Assembly (NCBI RefSeq): GCF_003950315.1 | Contig: NZ_NGJT01000003.1 | Location: 1-64,000, forward strand | Length of the DNA stretch: 64,000 nt | Reading direction: 5' to 3' | Source: Vagococcus bubulae | GTDB lineage: Bacteria > Bacillota > Bacilli > Lactobacillales > Vagococcaceae | Shown here: in pieces, positions 1 through 9,740 of the stretch | Layout: every line of letters begins with the position of its first letter | How positions within the stretch are numbered: position 1 is the stretch's first letter | Made by a program: the position numbers and the translations under genes | The notes under the pieces: model-generated | Told to the model about the DNA's origin: nothing | Databases searched by the model: none | Seen by the model: only the letters and a program-made list of their open reading frames with translations

Positions 1-813
1 ATTGGTTTCCCATCTGGGCGTTGACCTTCTCCAACCGCAACGTTCACTAAGTTTTGACCAACCGCGCTCGCTTCTATCTCACTCTCAAAGCTCACTTTTA
101 CCACTTGACCACCTTGTAAGGATCCCACAGGAATCGTTAAGGTACGCGTACTCGCATCATACACGTCACTCGCTGATAAGTCACTCGTCTCGCCACTCGC
201 ATTGGTTAACTGGATGTGCGTTGGCGCACTTAACCCTGCTGGCAACACATCTCGTATCACACCGTTACTTAACTCGGAATCAGCGGTTGGGTTACTCATT
301 TTAATCGTATACGATAACGTATCACCCACGGTGGCTTCTTTGCTCGTTAAATCGGTCAGACTTTTCTCTACTTTTATGCTTGGATTATTACTTGGTGTAA
401 CGGGTTGGCTGTCACTTCCCTCCATTGGTTTCCCATCTGGGCGTTGACCTTCTCCAACCGCAACGTTCACTAAGTTTTGACCAACCGCGCTCGCTTCTAT
501 CTCACTCTCAAAGCTCACTTTTACCACTTGACCACCTTGTAAGGATCCCACAGGAATCGTTAAGGTACGCGTACTCGCATCATACACGTCACTCGCTGAT
601 AAGTCACTCGTCTCGCCACTCGCATTGGTTAACTGGATGTGCGTTGGCGCACTTAACCCTGCTGGCAACACATCTCGTATCACACCGTTACTTAACTCGG
701 AATCAGCGGTTGGGTTACTCATTTTAATCGTATACGATAACGTATCACCCACGGTGGCTTCTTTGCTCGTTAAATCGGTCAGACTTTTCTCTACTTTTAT
801 GCTTGGATTATTA
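1..813 (-). repeat. Tandem 423-bp coding repeat, two copies identical in view
   Basis: Bases 1-390 are identical to 424-813, a period of 423 bp or 141 codons. Copy one continues past the left edge, so more copies are likely. The repeat is visibly richer in G and C and uses different codons from the flanking AT-rich third domain (about 830-1240), which is homologous only at protein level. Perfect DNA identity suggests recent duplication or gene conversion. Confidence 0.95.
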
Positions 814-2843
814 ACAGGTATTACTTTTTGAGAACTACTTTCTTCAATAACTTTATTTTCTGGTGTCTTACCTGTTCCTTTAGCAGTATTTATTAATTCT
901 TTACCTGCTGTACCATCCTCTATAGACGTTTCATAAGTTAATGTAACACTTTCTCCACCTTTTAAATTGCCTATTGGTATAACTAATTGTTGTGTTTTTT
1001 CATTATAGATATCTTCTATACTTAATTTAGTTGTTTGTCCATCTGGTCTAGTTAGTATAATATCACTCGGCTTAGATAACCCTTTTGGCAAATCATCTAT
1101 AATCTTTCCATCTGACAAAATTGAATCTTTTTCAGGATTTGTCATAGTAATTTTATACTGTAATTTATCGCCAATCACATAATGGTCACTAGTAGTATTT
1201 GATAAGTTTTTAACATTTTTTTGAATCGAAATTTTAGGATTTAGCTGTTTGATTTTAAATTCCCACGAACTTTTTGGAGAATATTTATCCCCTGTGTTAA
1301 TGTCTGTACTACTAAATACTATGTTATTCGTTTTTATTTCTCCATCAGTTCCTGTTAGTACTTTTGACTGATACGTTAATAAACTTTTTTGATTTCCTGA
1401 AAAATTATTAAGATGAATGATCATAGTATGATTACTTTTATCCCATTCATAATTTGGAAGTTCTGAAGTTTGTGATGATGATAAAATTTTTGTTCCATCT
1501 ATCGCAATATTTCGGGGTTCAGACATCCCACTAGGTAATACATCACTAACTGTTACATTTTTAACACCTTCACCATTTAATGATTCAGTTGATAAATTCA
1601 CTTTATATTTAACAGTATCTCCGATTTGTGCTAACTTATCTTCGGTATTATAGTCAGCTGTTTTGGTTATACTTGTACCTGTAGGACGAGCCATACGATA
1701 ATAAAATACAATACCACGTTCATTTGTGGTTAATTTTGTATTAATAGCAGATTTTGTTCCACTATCTGATCCACTAATTTGACTATAATCCGCATACTCA
1801 CTAAGAGACTCCCATTTATTGGCAAATTCATACTCACCAATATTAGGTGCAGTAATATTAACAGAATCATTTAGCCGCTTTCCTTTACCATATATTTTTT
1901 CTGGTGCTATCTCTTTCCCAGTATCTATATCTCTATATTGAACTTTAATCACTTGCGGAATTAAAATGCTATAAATATTATAAAATGCATAATGATTATA
2001 TGTACTCGTTATTGGTGTTTCAGTTGTCGCATTATACCGACTAGTTAATTCATAAAAACCATTTTGATTTGATAAAATGGTTATTTTAGGTGTTATAGGT
2101 GTTGCTTCAGGATAAAAATCGCTATCTAGCTGACTATAATATCTGAAATCTCCATAACGTTCATTTGGTCCAATACCAGATGCTCCGATGCCGTTATCTT
2201 TTATATTGGTGTATGTTTCCCAGCGATAAACATTTCCTGAGAAAAATGATAATTTATTTTCGACACTTTTATCTAAATTCTTACCAGCCAATCGATATTT
2301 AGTTGGATTAGCAAATAAAAATTGATTTTCCGTGGTTGTAAATCCAGGAATACTAGTGATTTGTAATGAAAAAGATGTATTAGACAATCTAAGTTCACCA
2401 ATTGTATCACCTGTTGAGACAGTCATATTAGTGACTCCCTCTCTTTTAAAAGTTGTTCCGTCGCTACCATCATCTTGATTAGTTGAGTTCACTTCAAAAT
2501 TAGGACTATTTTGCCAATTATTCCAATTAAAATAACTTGCTATCTTCTGTTGCTGTTCATTGGATAGTTTCATAAAAGAAGAATAATCTTGTTTTTCACT
2601 GACATCATCTGTCCTAGTCGAGACGTCTTCTTTTCCATCTTTTGACGTGATATCTAATTGTTCTGCGTATGTTCTTTCTGTATTAGGAATTGCGGTTAAA
2701 TCATCTGCATCATCTTGAGCATCAGATACACTATGATTACGAGTCACATCATCTGATGTTTCGGCAAATACAGAGATAGGGCCGCTCACAGTATTTAATA
2801 GTAGTAGAATAATCCCCGTCAATGTCACTATTTTTTTTTTCAT
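1..2843 (-). CDS. Large secreted repeat surface protein (5' part; continues past left edge)
   Basis: Reading the minus strand from ATG at 2843 gives 947 codons without a stop to the window edge. A signal peptide is seen (KKK, then a hydrophobic stretch, likely cleavage after VFA at residue 27), so the protein is exported. An N-terminal non-repetitive region follows, then a MucBP-like stretch (VQYRDIDTGKEIAPEKIYG) and tandem domains of about 140 residues with the pattern GD-L-Y-I-NP...DVLP-GL, as in DUF11/isopeptide-type adhesin repeats. The last two visible repeats are identical in DNA. The C-terminus, where an LPXTG or WxL anchor would be expected, lies outside the window. Adhesin function is inferred from architecture. 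The start has an unusual leader hairpin (separate entry). Confidence 0.85.
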   Translation of the reverse strand, partial: MKKKIVTLTGIILLLLNTVSGPISVFAETSDDVTRNHSVSDAQDDADDLTAIPNTERTYAEQLDITSKDGKEDVSTRTDDVSEKQDYSSFMKLSNEQQQKIASYFNWNNWQNSPNFEVNSTNQDDGSDGTTFKREGVTNMTVSTGDTIGELRLSNTSFSLQITSIPGFTTTENQFLFANPTKYRLAGKNLDKSVENKLSFFSGNVYRWETYTNIKDNGIGASGIGPNERYGDFRYYSQLDSDFYPEATPITPKITILSNQNGFYELTSRYNATTETPITSTYNHYAFYNIYSILIPQVIKVQYRDIDTGKEIAPEKIYGKGKRLNDSVNITAPNIGEYEFANKWESLSEYADYSQISGSDSGTKSAINTKLTTNERGIVFYYRMARPTGTSITKTADYNTEDKLAQIGDTVKYKVNLSTESLNGEGVKNVTVSDVLPSGMSEPRNIAIDGTKILSSSQTSELPNYEWDKSNHTMIIHLNNFSGNQKSLLTYQSKVLTGTDGEIKTNNIVFSSTDINTGDKYSPKSSWEFKIKQLNPKISIQKNVKNLSNTTSDHYVIGDKLQYKITMTNPEKDSILSDGKIIDDLPKGLSKPSDIILTRPDGQTTKLSIEDIYNEKTQQLVIPIGNLKGGESVTLTYETSIEDGTAGKELINTAKGTGKTPENKVIEESSSQKVIPVNNPSIKVEKSLTDLTSKEATVGDTLSYTIKMSNPTADSELSNGVIRDVLPAGLSAPTHIQLTNASGETSDLSASDVYDASTRTLTIPVGSLQGGQVVKVSFESEIEASAVGQNLVNVAVGEGQRPDGKPMEGSDSQPVTPSNNPSIKVEKSLTDLTSKEATVGDTLSYTIKMSNPTADSELSNGVIRDVLPAGLSAPTHIQLTNASGETSDLSASDVYDASTRTLTIPVGSLQGGQVVKVSFESEIEASAVGQNLVNVAVGEGQRPDGKP

Positions 2844-2880
2844 ATTTAGTTTCTATAAAATACGTTATAGAATTCCTCCT
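2844..2880 (-). promoter_or_regulatory. Hairpin between Shine-Dalgarno and start codon
   Basis: On the minus strand AGGAGG lies at 2880-2875, about 31 nt before the ATG at 2843, far too distant for normal initiation. Between them sits a perfect 8-bp hairpin: TTCTATAA at 2872-2865 and TTATAGAA at 2858-2851, with a 6-nt loop. If it folds, AGGAGG is 9 nt from the ATG (2 + 7 nt unpaired), the ideal distance. No closer start codon is in frame because a TAG occurs at 2855-2853. Confidence 0.6.
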
Positions 2881-2929
2881 GACTATTTCTTCTATACCAC
2901 CTACCCTAATTCAAACTTTTTTCACTACT

Positions 2930-3148
2930 CTATTTTTTTTCTTTAACAATACCTGTCGATACTGCATTACTTTTCACTTCAATTTTATTATCTGATGATT
3001 TATTTGTTGCTAAAACAGACTGCCCTTTTCCTCTTACTACAAACATGACAGCCATAACAATGATTAATATCACCAACACCATACTTACTATGATATTATT
3101 ATTGTTACTTTTTTTTACCATGACTTTTTTCTTAGTCAATACTTCCAC
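2930..3148 (-). CDS. Small single-pass membrane protein of unknown function
   Basis: About 70 residues: a Lys/Asn-rich cytoplasmic start, one strong transmembrane segment (about residues 20-39, SMVLVILIIVMAVMFVV), then a polar Ser/Lys tail. It lies 86 bp upstream of the large surface protein in the same direction, so the two may be co-transcribed. The start is unclear. GTG at 3148 is only 2 nt from AGAGGG, TTG at 3139 is 11 nt from it, and ATG at 3121 has no good ribosome site. I do not recognise the family; a helper or anchor role for the surface protein is only a guess. Confidence 0.55.
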   Translation of the reverse strand: MEVLTKKKVMVKKSNNNNIIVSMVLVILIIVMAVMFVVRGKGQSVLATNKSSDNKIEVKSNAVSTGIVKEKK

Positions 3149-3304
3149 TTCCCTCTTATTTTTTTGTTCCTATACAATCAAAATAGCTTTATCATATAAG
3201 AATAGTTTTAATGTACAATAAGTTTGTAAAGTAAAAATGAATGAATTTTATCTTTTCCACTAATTTATTATTAATATTCACAAAATAGCCTTTTTCTTTA
3301 AAGA

Positions 3305-3343
3305 TAAAAAAAAATACCCTTATGCCACGTAAGCATAAGAGTA
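3305..3343 (-). terminator. Rho-independent terminator of ndh
   Basis: Minus-strand stem TACTCTTATGC / GCATAAGGGTA (one G-U pair) with a 7-nt loop, followed by a run of nine T, just after the ndh stop codon. Confidence 0.9.
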
Positions 3344-3360
3344 CTTTAATACACAATATT

Positions 3361-4569
3361 TTAATGATAATAATCAAAACGGCCTTTTTTAAGAAGAGTT
3401 CCTGCAGTCCCAACATCAAGAAGAGATTTATTGATAATACTTTTCTTAACAATTGAGCCCATATATCCTTTAACTTCTTTTCCACCAAGGATTTGACCCA
3501 TCCCAACATTGTTACCGATTGAAGCTACTGTCCCTAAAGATTTAAACGTAAATGCTTCAGTAGGTTGGTTGTTCAATAAGCGAGCTAAGTTGTTTGCAGC
3601 TGCTTCACCTTGTTTAATCGCGATTTGAGCTGTCGTTGGAAATGGTCGACCAGATTCTTCATCCATTACCGCACTCACATCACCGATCATAAAGATATCA
3701 GGATAGCCTTCAACGCGTAAATCTTTTTCTACCATCACGCGTCCACGACGTTCTGCAAATCCAGATTCTCCAACAACATGGCTTCCTTTAACCCCTGTTG
3801 TCCAAATAATTGTATGAGCATGAACTTCTTTTAAGTCCCCATTTTCTTCATAAACAACTGTATTTTCTTTAATTTCTTTAATTGGCGTACCAACTTTAAA
3901 TGTCACACCACGTTTTTTCAATACATCAATACCAAATTGACCAAGTTTTTCTGAGAACATTGGTAATAAGGTTGGCATTGCCTCAATACAAGTAATTTTC
4001 ACTTTATCCATTGGGAAATTCATTGTTTTCGCCAATTTCGGAATACGGTTTGTAATCTCACCTAAATATTCAATACTTGTAAATCCAGCACCACATACTA
4101 CTATTGATAAATCTAATTCATTTTTAGATTGTTGATAGTTAGATAACATTTTATCTAAGTGTGCTTGTGCTGCTTCTGCTGTTTTAATATTTACTAATGG
4201 TAAAGAAAATTCGTCTACACCTGGAATACCAAATGTTTCTGATTCAAATCCTAATGCCATTACTAAATAATCATATGTTAGCTCACCATTGTTTTCTAAT
4301 AACACTTTTTTATCATCTTTTTCAACTTTAATGACAGTGTCTTTGATGAATTCAACTTTTTTTGTATCGATAACATCCACAATGTTAAAAGTTATTTTAC
4401 TTGCTGGTTCTGTTCCAGCAGCCACTTCATGTAATTGTGTTGATTCATAATGGTAATCATTTTTGTTTACCAAAACGATGTCTGCATCAACGTTTTTCTT
4501 GCATAATTCTTTAGCTGTTTTTAGGCCTGCGTAGCCAGCCCCCAAAATAACGACTCTTGGTCTGCTCAT
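3361..4569 (-). CDS. ndh: Type II NADH:quinone oxidoreductase (NADH dehydrogenase-like flavoprotein)
   Basis: 402 residues, the usual length for NDH-2. An FAD-binding Rossmann motif sits at the N-terminus (VVILGAGYAG, residues 6-15), a second dinucleotide motif (VVCGAGFTSIEY) at about 155-167 binds NADH, and the FAD-contacting IFMIGDVSAV occurs near residue 290. The enzyme sits on the inner face of the membrane, passing electrons from NADH to menaquinone/demethylmenaquinone without proton pumping. The start at 4569 is preceded by GGAGGGAATAAAAA. It is a single-gene unit with a strong terminator. Related ferredoxin- or sulfide-oxidising flavoproteins share the fold, so the exact acceptor is inferred. 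Confidence 0.85.
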   Translation of the reverse strand: MSRPRVVILGAGYAGLKTAKELCKKNVDADIVLVNKNDYHYESTQLHEVAAGTEPASKITFNIVDVIDTKKVEFIKDTVIKVEKDDKKVLLENNGELTYDYLVMALGFESETFGIPGVDEFSLPLVNIKTAEAAQAHLDKMLSNYQQSKNELDLSIVVCGAGFTSIEYLGEITNRIPKLAKTMNFPMDKVKITCIEAMPTLLPMFSEKLGQFGIDVLKKRGVTFKVGTPIKEIKENTVVYEENGDLKEVHAHTIIWTTGVKGSHVVGESGFAERRGRVMVEKDLRVEGYPDIFMIGDVSAVMDEESGRPFPTTAQIAIKQGEAAANNLARLLNNQPTEAFTFKSLGTVASIGNNVGMGQILGGKEVKGYMGSIVKKSIINKSLLDVGTAGTLLKKGRFDYYH

Positions 4570-4618
4570 TTTTTATTCCCTCCAACTTTTAGTCCATCGA
4601 CACTATATGATTTTTTCA

Positions 4619-4652
4619 CAAAAAAGTCAAAGTTTTTGACTGTGACTTTTTA
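4619..4652. terminator. Probable terminator hairpin
   Basis: AAAAAGTCA / TGACTTTTT arms (4621-4629 and 4643-4651) in the gap between the small membrane protein gene and ndh. The A- and T-rich flanks allow termination on either strand; on the minus strand it would end the upstream transcript. Confidence 0.5.
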
Positions 4653-4664
4653 AACAAACTTTTT

Positions 4665-4958
4665 CTATTTTTTTAGTGTTCGAGAGTAGTACCAAATACT
4701 AATAATTGTCACTAACCCAACAAATGCACCATACATCAATAAATGATTCACAAACTCACTTCTTGATAATCCAAATGAATTTAACTCAATTAAAATAACA
4801 CCTAACCCTAAAATAAAAGCACTCATCGTTAATTGAGACGATCTAGCCAATACTTCTAAACCTAACTGACTTTTTTTTGCTTGATTTACTTGACGATAAT
4901 AAATAAACATACTGACAAAAATGATAAGTAATGTAACGATTTGTATGATTAAACTCAT
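4665..4958 (-). CDS. Small three-helix membrane protein, YtpI-like
   Basis: 97 residues with three hydrophobic segments (about 3-20, 44-62, 72-92) separated by short basic or polar loops (YYRQVNQAKKSQ). Size and layout resemble the YtpI family of Bacillus, whose function is unknown. It is followed by a probable terminator and separated from uvrC upstream by about 70 bp. The family call is from memory of the layout and is tentative; it is confidently a real membrane protein gene because it has a clean start and strong hydrophobic periodicity. Confidence 0.6.
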   Translation of the reverse strand: MSLIIQIVTLLIIFVSMFIYYRQVNQAKKSQLGLEVLARSSQLTMSAFILGLGVILIELNSFGLSRSEFVNHLLMYGAFVGLVTIISIWYYSRTLKK

Positions 4959-5027
4959 AGTTAAGACTCCTCTATTATCGAATTAAAAAAACATGCTTTA
5001 AATTGTAACATTTTTTTATTCATTTGA

Positions 5028-6809
5028 CTATTTTTTTATTGATTGAAAATGTTGGTATACATTAGTCGCAACGTTTTGTGGTAACCCTGATTCAATCAAC
5101 TCTTTGACACTTGCTTCTTCAATTTTTTTCATCGATTTAAATTTAGTCAATAATTGTTTTTTACGCTTAGGACCAAGACCCTCTATCCCATCTAGTTTAG
5201 AAGCAAAACTTGTTTTGCTACGAGTTGATCGATGAAATGTAATGGCAAAGCGATGGACTTCATCTTGTATACGTTGAAGTAAAAAGAATTCAGATGAATG
5301 ACGCTTTAATGGAATGACTTCCAAATCTGGTCCAAATAATAACTCACTTGTTTTATGTTGATCATTTTTTGCTAATCCTGCAATTGGTATATCTAAGCCT
5401 AATTGATTATCTAACACATCTTGAGCAGCATGTACTTGACCTTTACCTCCATCAATTATAATCAAATCTGGCATTGGTAAATTGTCCTTTATCACTCGCG
5501 AATATCTTCGATAAATCACTTCTTTCATTGAGGCATAATCATCTGGACCTTCAACTGTTTTAATTTTAAATTTACGATAGTCTTTTTTTGATGGTTTTCC
5601 GTCAATATAAACCACCATAGCAGAAACAGGATCCACTCCCATAATATTCGAGTTATCAAATGCTTCAATTCTATTAGGTATTGGAATATTCATTGCTTGT
5701 CCTAGCTTTTCTACCGCCCCAATCGTTCTATCTTCTTTTCGTTCAATCAAATTAAACTGTTCTTCCAAATAAATTTTGGCATTTTTATTAGCTAATTCGA
5801 CTAAATCTTTTTTTTCACCACGTTGAGGTTGTAATATTTTAGTTGGAATCATTGCTTCTACAAGCGTCTTATCCAATTCTTTTGGTAGTAAAATTTCTTT
5901 CGGAATAAAATGATGATTTTCTTGATAAAACTGGCCGATAAATGTCAGCATATCTTCTTCTGGTTCATTATAAAAAGGGAAATCAAAAACATTTCTTTCA
6001 ATAAGTTTACCTTGTCTAACAAAAAAGACTTGAACAACCATCCATCCTTTATCTGCATAATAACCAAAAACATCACGATCGACAAAATCCGCATTCGTCA
6101 TTTTTTGTTTTGTCATCACGCTTTGAATGGATTGAATTTGATCACGATATTCGGCCGCTTTTTCAAACTCCATATCCTCAGAGGCTTTTATCATTTTTTC
6201 TTCAATTTCTTTTTGAATCTCAGTATAGCCACCATTTAAAAACTTTTTAATTTCTTCTACCATCTCTTTGTATTTCGCTTCTACCACAGGATTGACACAT
6301 GGTCCTAAACATTGTCCCATATGATAATACAAACACACTTCATTTGGTAGATTTTTACATTTTCTAAGAGGATAGATTTTATCTAGTAGTCGCTTGGTTT
6401 CATTGGCTGCTTTGACATCAGGATATGGTCCAAAGTAAATGGCATTATCTTTCAATACTTTTCTGGTAATAAGTAATCTTGGTGCTTTTTCATTCGTAAT
6501 TTTAATAAAGGGATAGCTTTTATCATCTTTTAACATGATGTTATATTTCGGCATGTTTTTTTGAATCAAATTAATTTCTAAAAGCAAGGCTTCTGTGTTT
6601 GACTCTGTAATAATCGTTTCAAAATCCACAATTTCACTCACTAATCGCTGAGTTTTTTCATCATGCGTCCCTGTAAAATAAGAACGCACTCTATTTTTTA
6701 ACACTTTAGCTTTTCCGACATAGATAATGGTATTATGTTTATCCTTCATCAAATAACACCCTGGTTGATCAGGCAACAAAGCTAATTTATTTTTTATTCG
6801 TTCATTCAA
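5028..6809 (-). CDS. uvrC: Excinuclease ABC subunit C
   Basis: UvrC makes both incisions around DNA lesions in nucleotide excision repair with UvrA and UvrB. It has the N-terminal GIY-YIG nuclease (PGCYLMKD then [18 protein letters not shown]), a four-Cys-type region ([19 protein letters not shown]), a UVR motif near residue 210, the RNase H-like C-terminal nuclease ([17 protein letters not shown]) and a helix-hairpin-helix end ([16 protein letters not shown]). The start chosen is TTG at 6809: AAGGAG lies 9 nt upstream and translation then begins at [18 protein letters not shown], the family's usual start. The open frame itself extends to 6842. Confidence 0.95.
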   Translation of the reverse strand: MNERIKNKLALLPDQPGCYLMKDKHNTIIYVGKAKVLKNRVRSYFTGTHDEKTQRLVSEIVDFETIITESNTEALLLEINLIQKNMPKYNIMLKDDKSYPFIKITNEKAPRLLITRKVLKDNAIYFGPYPDVKAANETKRLLDKIYPLRKCKNLPNEVCLYYHMGQCLGPCVNPVVEAKYKEMVEEIKKFLNGGYTEIQKEIEEKMIKASEDMEFEKAAEYRDQIQSIQSVMTKQKMTNADFVDRDVFGYYADKGWMVVQVFFVRQGKLIERNVFDFPFYNEPEEDMLTFIGQFYQENHHFIPKEILLPKELDKTLVEAMIPTKILQPQRGEKKDLVELANKNAKIYLEEQFNLIERKEDRTIGAVEKLGQAMNIPIPNRIEAFDNSNIMGVDPVSAMVVYIDGKPSKKDYRKFKIKTVEGPDDYASMKEVIYRRYSRVIKDNLPMPDLIIIDGGKGQVHAAQDVLDNQLGLDIPIAGLAKNDQHKTSELLFGPDLEVIPLKRHSSEFFLLQRIQDEVHRFAITFHRSTRSKTSFASKLDGIEGLGPKRKKQLLTKFKSMKKIEEASVKELIESGLPQNVATNVYQHFQSIKK

Positions 6810-6857
6810 TCTTTCAATCTCCTTGTTCTTACTCTTTATCAAGTATACAATTTGTTG

Positions 6858-6900
6858 AAAAAAAAATCATTCTACAGTGACTAGTCACCATAGAATGATT
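6858..6900 (-). terminator. Rho-independent terminator of trxA
   Basis: Minus-strand stem AATCATTCTA / TAGAATGATT enclosing a second perfect dyad GTGACTAGTCAC, followed by a run of T. It closes the zapA-cvpA-mutS2-trxA cluster before uvrC. Confidence 0.92.
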
Positions 6901-6907
6901 TAATCTT

Positions 6908-7225
6908 TTAAAGATATTTATTAAATACTTGCTCTAATTGTGGTTTTTGTTGAACACCAATCATTTGTTCGACTACTTGACCATCTTTTTTAAGTAATAA
7001 TGTTGGAATACTCATAATGCCATGTGCTTGGCTTGTTTGAGGATTTTCGTCAACGTTTACTTTAACGATTTTTACTTTATCTTGATATTCTGTTGCAATA
7101 CCATCTAGGATAGGTCCTTGCATACGACATGGCCCACACCAAGGTGCCCAAAAATCAACTAATACTAATCCTTCACTTGTTTCTGCTGCAAAATTTGCAT
7201 CTGTAATATTTTCTACCATATTCAT
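6908..7225 (-). CDS. trxA: Thioredoxin
   Basis: A cytoplasmic disulfide reductase of 103-105 residues, the classic thioredoxin size. The active site is WAPWCGPCRM with both Cys, and the cis-Pro loop SIPTLLL follows. It reduces protein disulfides using thioredoxin reductase, which is not in this window. Two starts are possible: ATG at 7225 is 4 nt from AGGAG and ATG at 7219 is 10 nt from it. The latter gives the common MVENITDANF start. It is last in the cluster behind mutS2, an order seen in other Firmicutes. Confidence 0.95.
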   Translation of the reverse strand: MNMVENITDANFAAETSEGLVLVDFWAPWCGPCRMQGPILDGIATEYQDKVKIVKVNVDENPQTSQAHGIMSIPTLLLKKDGQVVEQMIGVQQKPQLEQVFNKYL

Positions 7226-7304
7226 TCATCTCCTAAATAATCTTTTACTTTATGAATTGATTATACCATCGGGGGTAGTAAACCACTAACAATCTGCTCA
7301 TATT

Positions 7305-9677
7305 TTAAAAACTAACAATGGTCGCACCGTCTCCACCTTGATTACTAGGGGCAAAATTATATTTTTTAACACGGCGATTGTTTTTTAAATACTCTTGAAC
7401 CCCTTGTTTCAAAGCACCTGTTCCACGTCCATGGACAATCGTCACTTGAGGATATCCTGCAAGTAACGCTGCATCAATGTATTGATCGACTTCTGCAATC
7501 GCATCTTCATAACGTTTCCCTCGCAAATCAAGTTGCGTTGAAACAGACTGACGACTCCCACCACCATCACTTTTGACCGCTGTTACCCGCATTTTAGGTT
7601 CTTTTTCTGGTGCAATTCGCGTCATACCATCTTCAGACACATTCATTTTTAAAATACCTAACTGCACTTGCCACTCGTTAGTTCCGACTTTTTCTATTAA
7701 TGTTCCACGTTGACCAAACGCTTCAACTAATACATCGTCTCCTGCTTTAAATGACTTTTTCTCTTTCGCTTTTTTCAAGACTTTATTTTTCTTCAAGTGT
7801 GTTTCATCATGTTTTAAGCTTTCTAAATTTGATTTAACCTCAATCAATTCATGTTCTTTGACCGCTTGATTATTGCCAGTTCTAAGTTGCATTTGTCGAA
7901 TATCTTTAATCATTTTTTCTGATTCTTCTTGTGCTTTACTGATGACGTCATTTGCTTTTTGTTTCGCTTTATTCATCTCTTTTTCACGTTCAGTAAAGAA
8001 CAGTTCATAAGCCTCTTTTAAATCGTGATAAAGCGTTTCAGCTTCATCAGCATAGTGACGCATTTCCAAATATTCTGTTTCGGTCATTTTGCGTTGGTTC
8101 TCTAAATCAGAAATCATATCATTTAAATCCTGGCTTTCACCATCAATAATTTGTTTTGATTGCTCAATAATCTCAGGTGATAATCCTAAACGTTTTGATA
8201 TTTCAAACGCATTACTTCGACCAGGTATCCCAATCAATAAACGATAAGTTGGACTGAGTGTATCCACATCAAATTCCATACTAGCATTAATAGTATTAGG
8301 TCGATTATAACCATAAACTTTTAATTCTGGATAGTGAGTTGTTGCCATGACATAAGCACCAATTTCTCCCACTTTATCTAGAATAGAAATAGCCAGTGCT
8401 GCTCCTTCTTGTGGATCAGTACCCGCTCCTAACTCATCAAATAATACCAAACTATCTGAATCAAGATTATCTAAAATTGACACAATGTTTGTCATATGTG
8501 AAGAGAACGTTGATAAATTCTGTTCAATTGACTGCTCGTCCCCAATATCTGCATAAATATTTGAAAAAATCCCAATACTACTTTCTTCTCCAACAGGAAT
8601 TGGTAACCCTGATTGCCCCATTAATTGAAGAAGGCCTAATGTTTTTAGCGTAATGGTTTTACCACCAGTATTCGGTCCGGTAATAACGACTGCTTGATAC
8701 TCTTTACCAATCACAATATCATTTGGTACCACAACATTTTCATCAATTAAAGGATGTCTTGCTTGTTTCAGATGAACCTCTTTATCTTCACTCAATCTAG
8801 GAACAACAGCTTTTAATTGCTTACCGAATAATGCTTTACTGTTAATAAAATCTAGTTTACCTAAGACATAAGCATTTTGTAAAATATCGTGTCTATAAGG
8901 AGCTAACTCGTTAGATAGTTCAGCTAAAATACGCTCAATTTCTTTTCTTTCAGCGATTTGATGTTGTCTTAACCGATTATTTAACTCCACTACTTGCCTT
9001 GGCTCAACAAAGACTGTTTGACCTGATGCACTTTGATCATGTACCACACCACCAAAATGACTACGATACTCACTTTTTACCGGAATAACATAGCGGTCAT
9101 TTCTCATTGTAACAATGGTATCACTTAAATAATTTGAATTTTTTCCACGAAGTATGCCATCAAGCTGTTCTCTAACTGCTTGCTCAGACCGTCTAATACT
9201 TTGTCTAATTTGTTTTAATTCAGTCGATGCTTCATCTGTTACATGACCATCTTCATCAATTGATAATCGAATCACTTTTGATAAATCAGGTAACGCAATC
9301 ATTTTTTCTGACCAATCATATAATCGATGTAACTCAACATCAGCATCGTTTAAATCATCAAAAAAGGATTGAATCTCTAACACTGTTCTTAGCACACGTC
9401 CAACTTGCGCTAGCTCAACTCCATTAAGCATGGCACCTATTTCAATCCGTTTCATATGTGGTTTAATATTTTCTAAAATCGGCATAGGAATCCCACCACG
9501 CAAACGTAGAACTGTCATCCCATCTTCCGTTTCCATTAATGCTTCTTCTATCTCATCATATGAATGAGAAGCCTTTAACTCACTCACATGATCTAATCCT
9601 GATTTTGTCACAATATGCTGTGATAATAATTGCTTCACTTTATCAAATTCTAAAATATCTTCTATTTTCTTTTTCAT
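7305..9677 (-). CDS. mutS2: MutS2 ATPase / ribosome-collision and recombination factor
   Basis: 790 residues, typical for MutS2. It has the MutS core with Walker A GPNTGGKTITLKTLGL, Walker B VLFDELGAGTDP and the signature STFSSHMTNI, then a long coiled coil (about residues 520-640) and a C-terminal Smr domain (LDLRGKRYEDA...VHGRGTGALK). MutS2 lacks the mismatch-recognition domain of MutS. In Gram-positives it is reported to suppress homologous recombination and to act on collided ribosomes via the Smr region. The start ATG at 9677 has AGGAAG upstream. It lies between cvpA and trxA. Confidence 0.95.
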   Translation of the reverse strand: MKKKIEDILEFDKVKQLLSQHIVTKSGLDHVSELKASHSYDEIEEALMETEDGMTVLRLRGGIPMPILENIKPHMKRIEIGAMLNGVELAQVGRVLRTVLEIQSFFDDLNDADVELHRLYDWSEKMIALPDLSKVIRLSIDEDGHVTDEASTELKQIRQSIRRSEQAVREQLDGILRGKNSNYLSDTIVTMRNDRYVIPVKSEYRSHFGGVVHDQSASGQTVFVEPRQVVELNNRLRQHQIAERKEIERILAELSNELAPYRHDILQNAYVLGKLDFINSKALFGKQLKAVVPRLSEDKEVHLKQARHPLIDENVVVPNDIVIGKEYQAVVITGPNTGGKTITLKTLGLLQLMGQSGLPIPVGEESSIGIFSNIYADIGDEQSIEQNLSTFSSHMTNIVSILDNLDSDSLVLFDELGAGTDPQEGAALAISILDKVGEIGAYVMATTHYPELKVYGYNRPNTINASMEFDVDTLSPTYRLLIGIPGRSNAFEISKRLGLSPEIIEQSKQIIDGESQDLNDMISDLENQRKMTETEYLEMRHYADEAETLYHDLKEAYELFFTEREKEMNKAKQKANDVISKAQEESEKMIKDIRQMQLRTGNNQAVKEHELIEVKSNLESLKHDETHLKKNKVLKKAKEKKSFKAGDDVLVEAFGQRGTLIEKVGTNEWQVQLGILKMNVSEDGMTRIAPEKEPKMRVTAVKSDGGGSRQSVSTQLDLRGKRYEDAIAEVDQYIDAALLAGYPQVTIVHGRGTGALKQGVQEYLKNNRRVKKYNFAPSNQGGDGATIVSF

Positions 9678-9713
9678 TTTATTTCACTTCCTAAAATACG
9701 ACTTATGTAAATA

Positions 9714-9737
9714 AAGAGCCCATTTTACTAGGCTCTT
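9714..9737 (-). terminator. Weak terminator/attenuator between cvpA and mutS2
   Basis: AAGAGCC / GGCTCTT arms with a 10-nt loop, followed on the minus strand by TTTATTT. It starts just past the cvpA stop and 37 bp before mutS2, so it may trim rather than block read-through. Confidence 0.6.
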
Positions 9738-9740
9738 CTT

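Noticed and set aside
2-831. Plus-strand open frames of 68-100 codons inside the repeats
   Set aside because: They are antisense to the surface protein frame, duplicate exactly with the repeat and have no ribosome sites.
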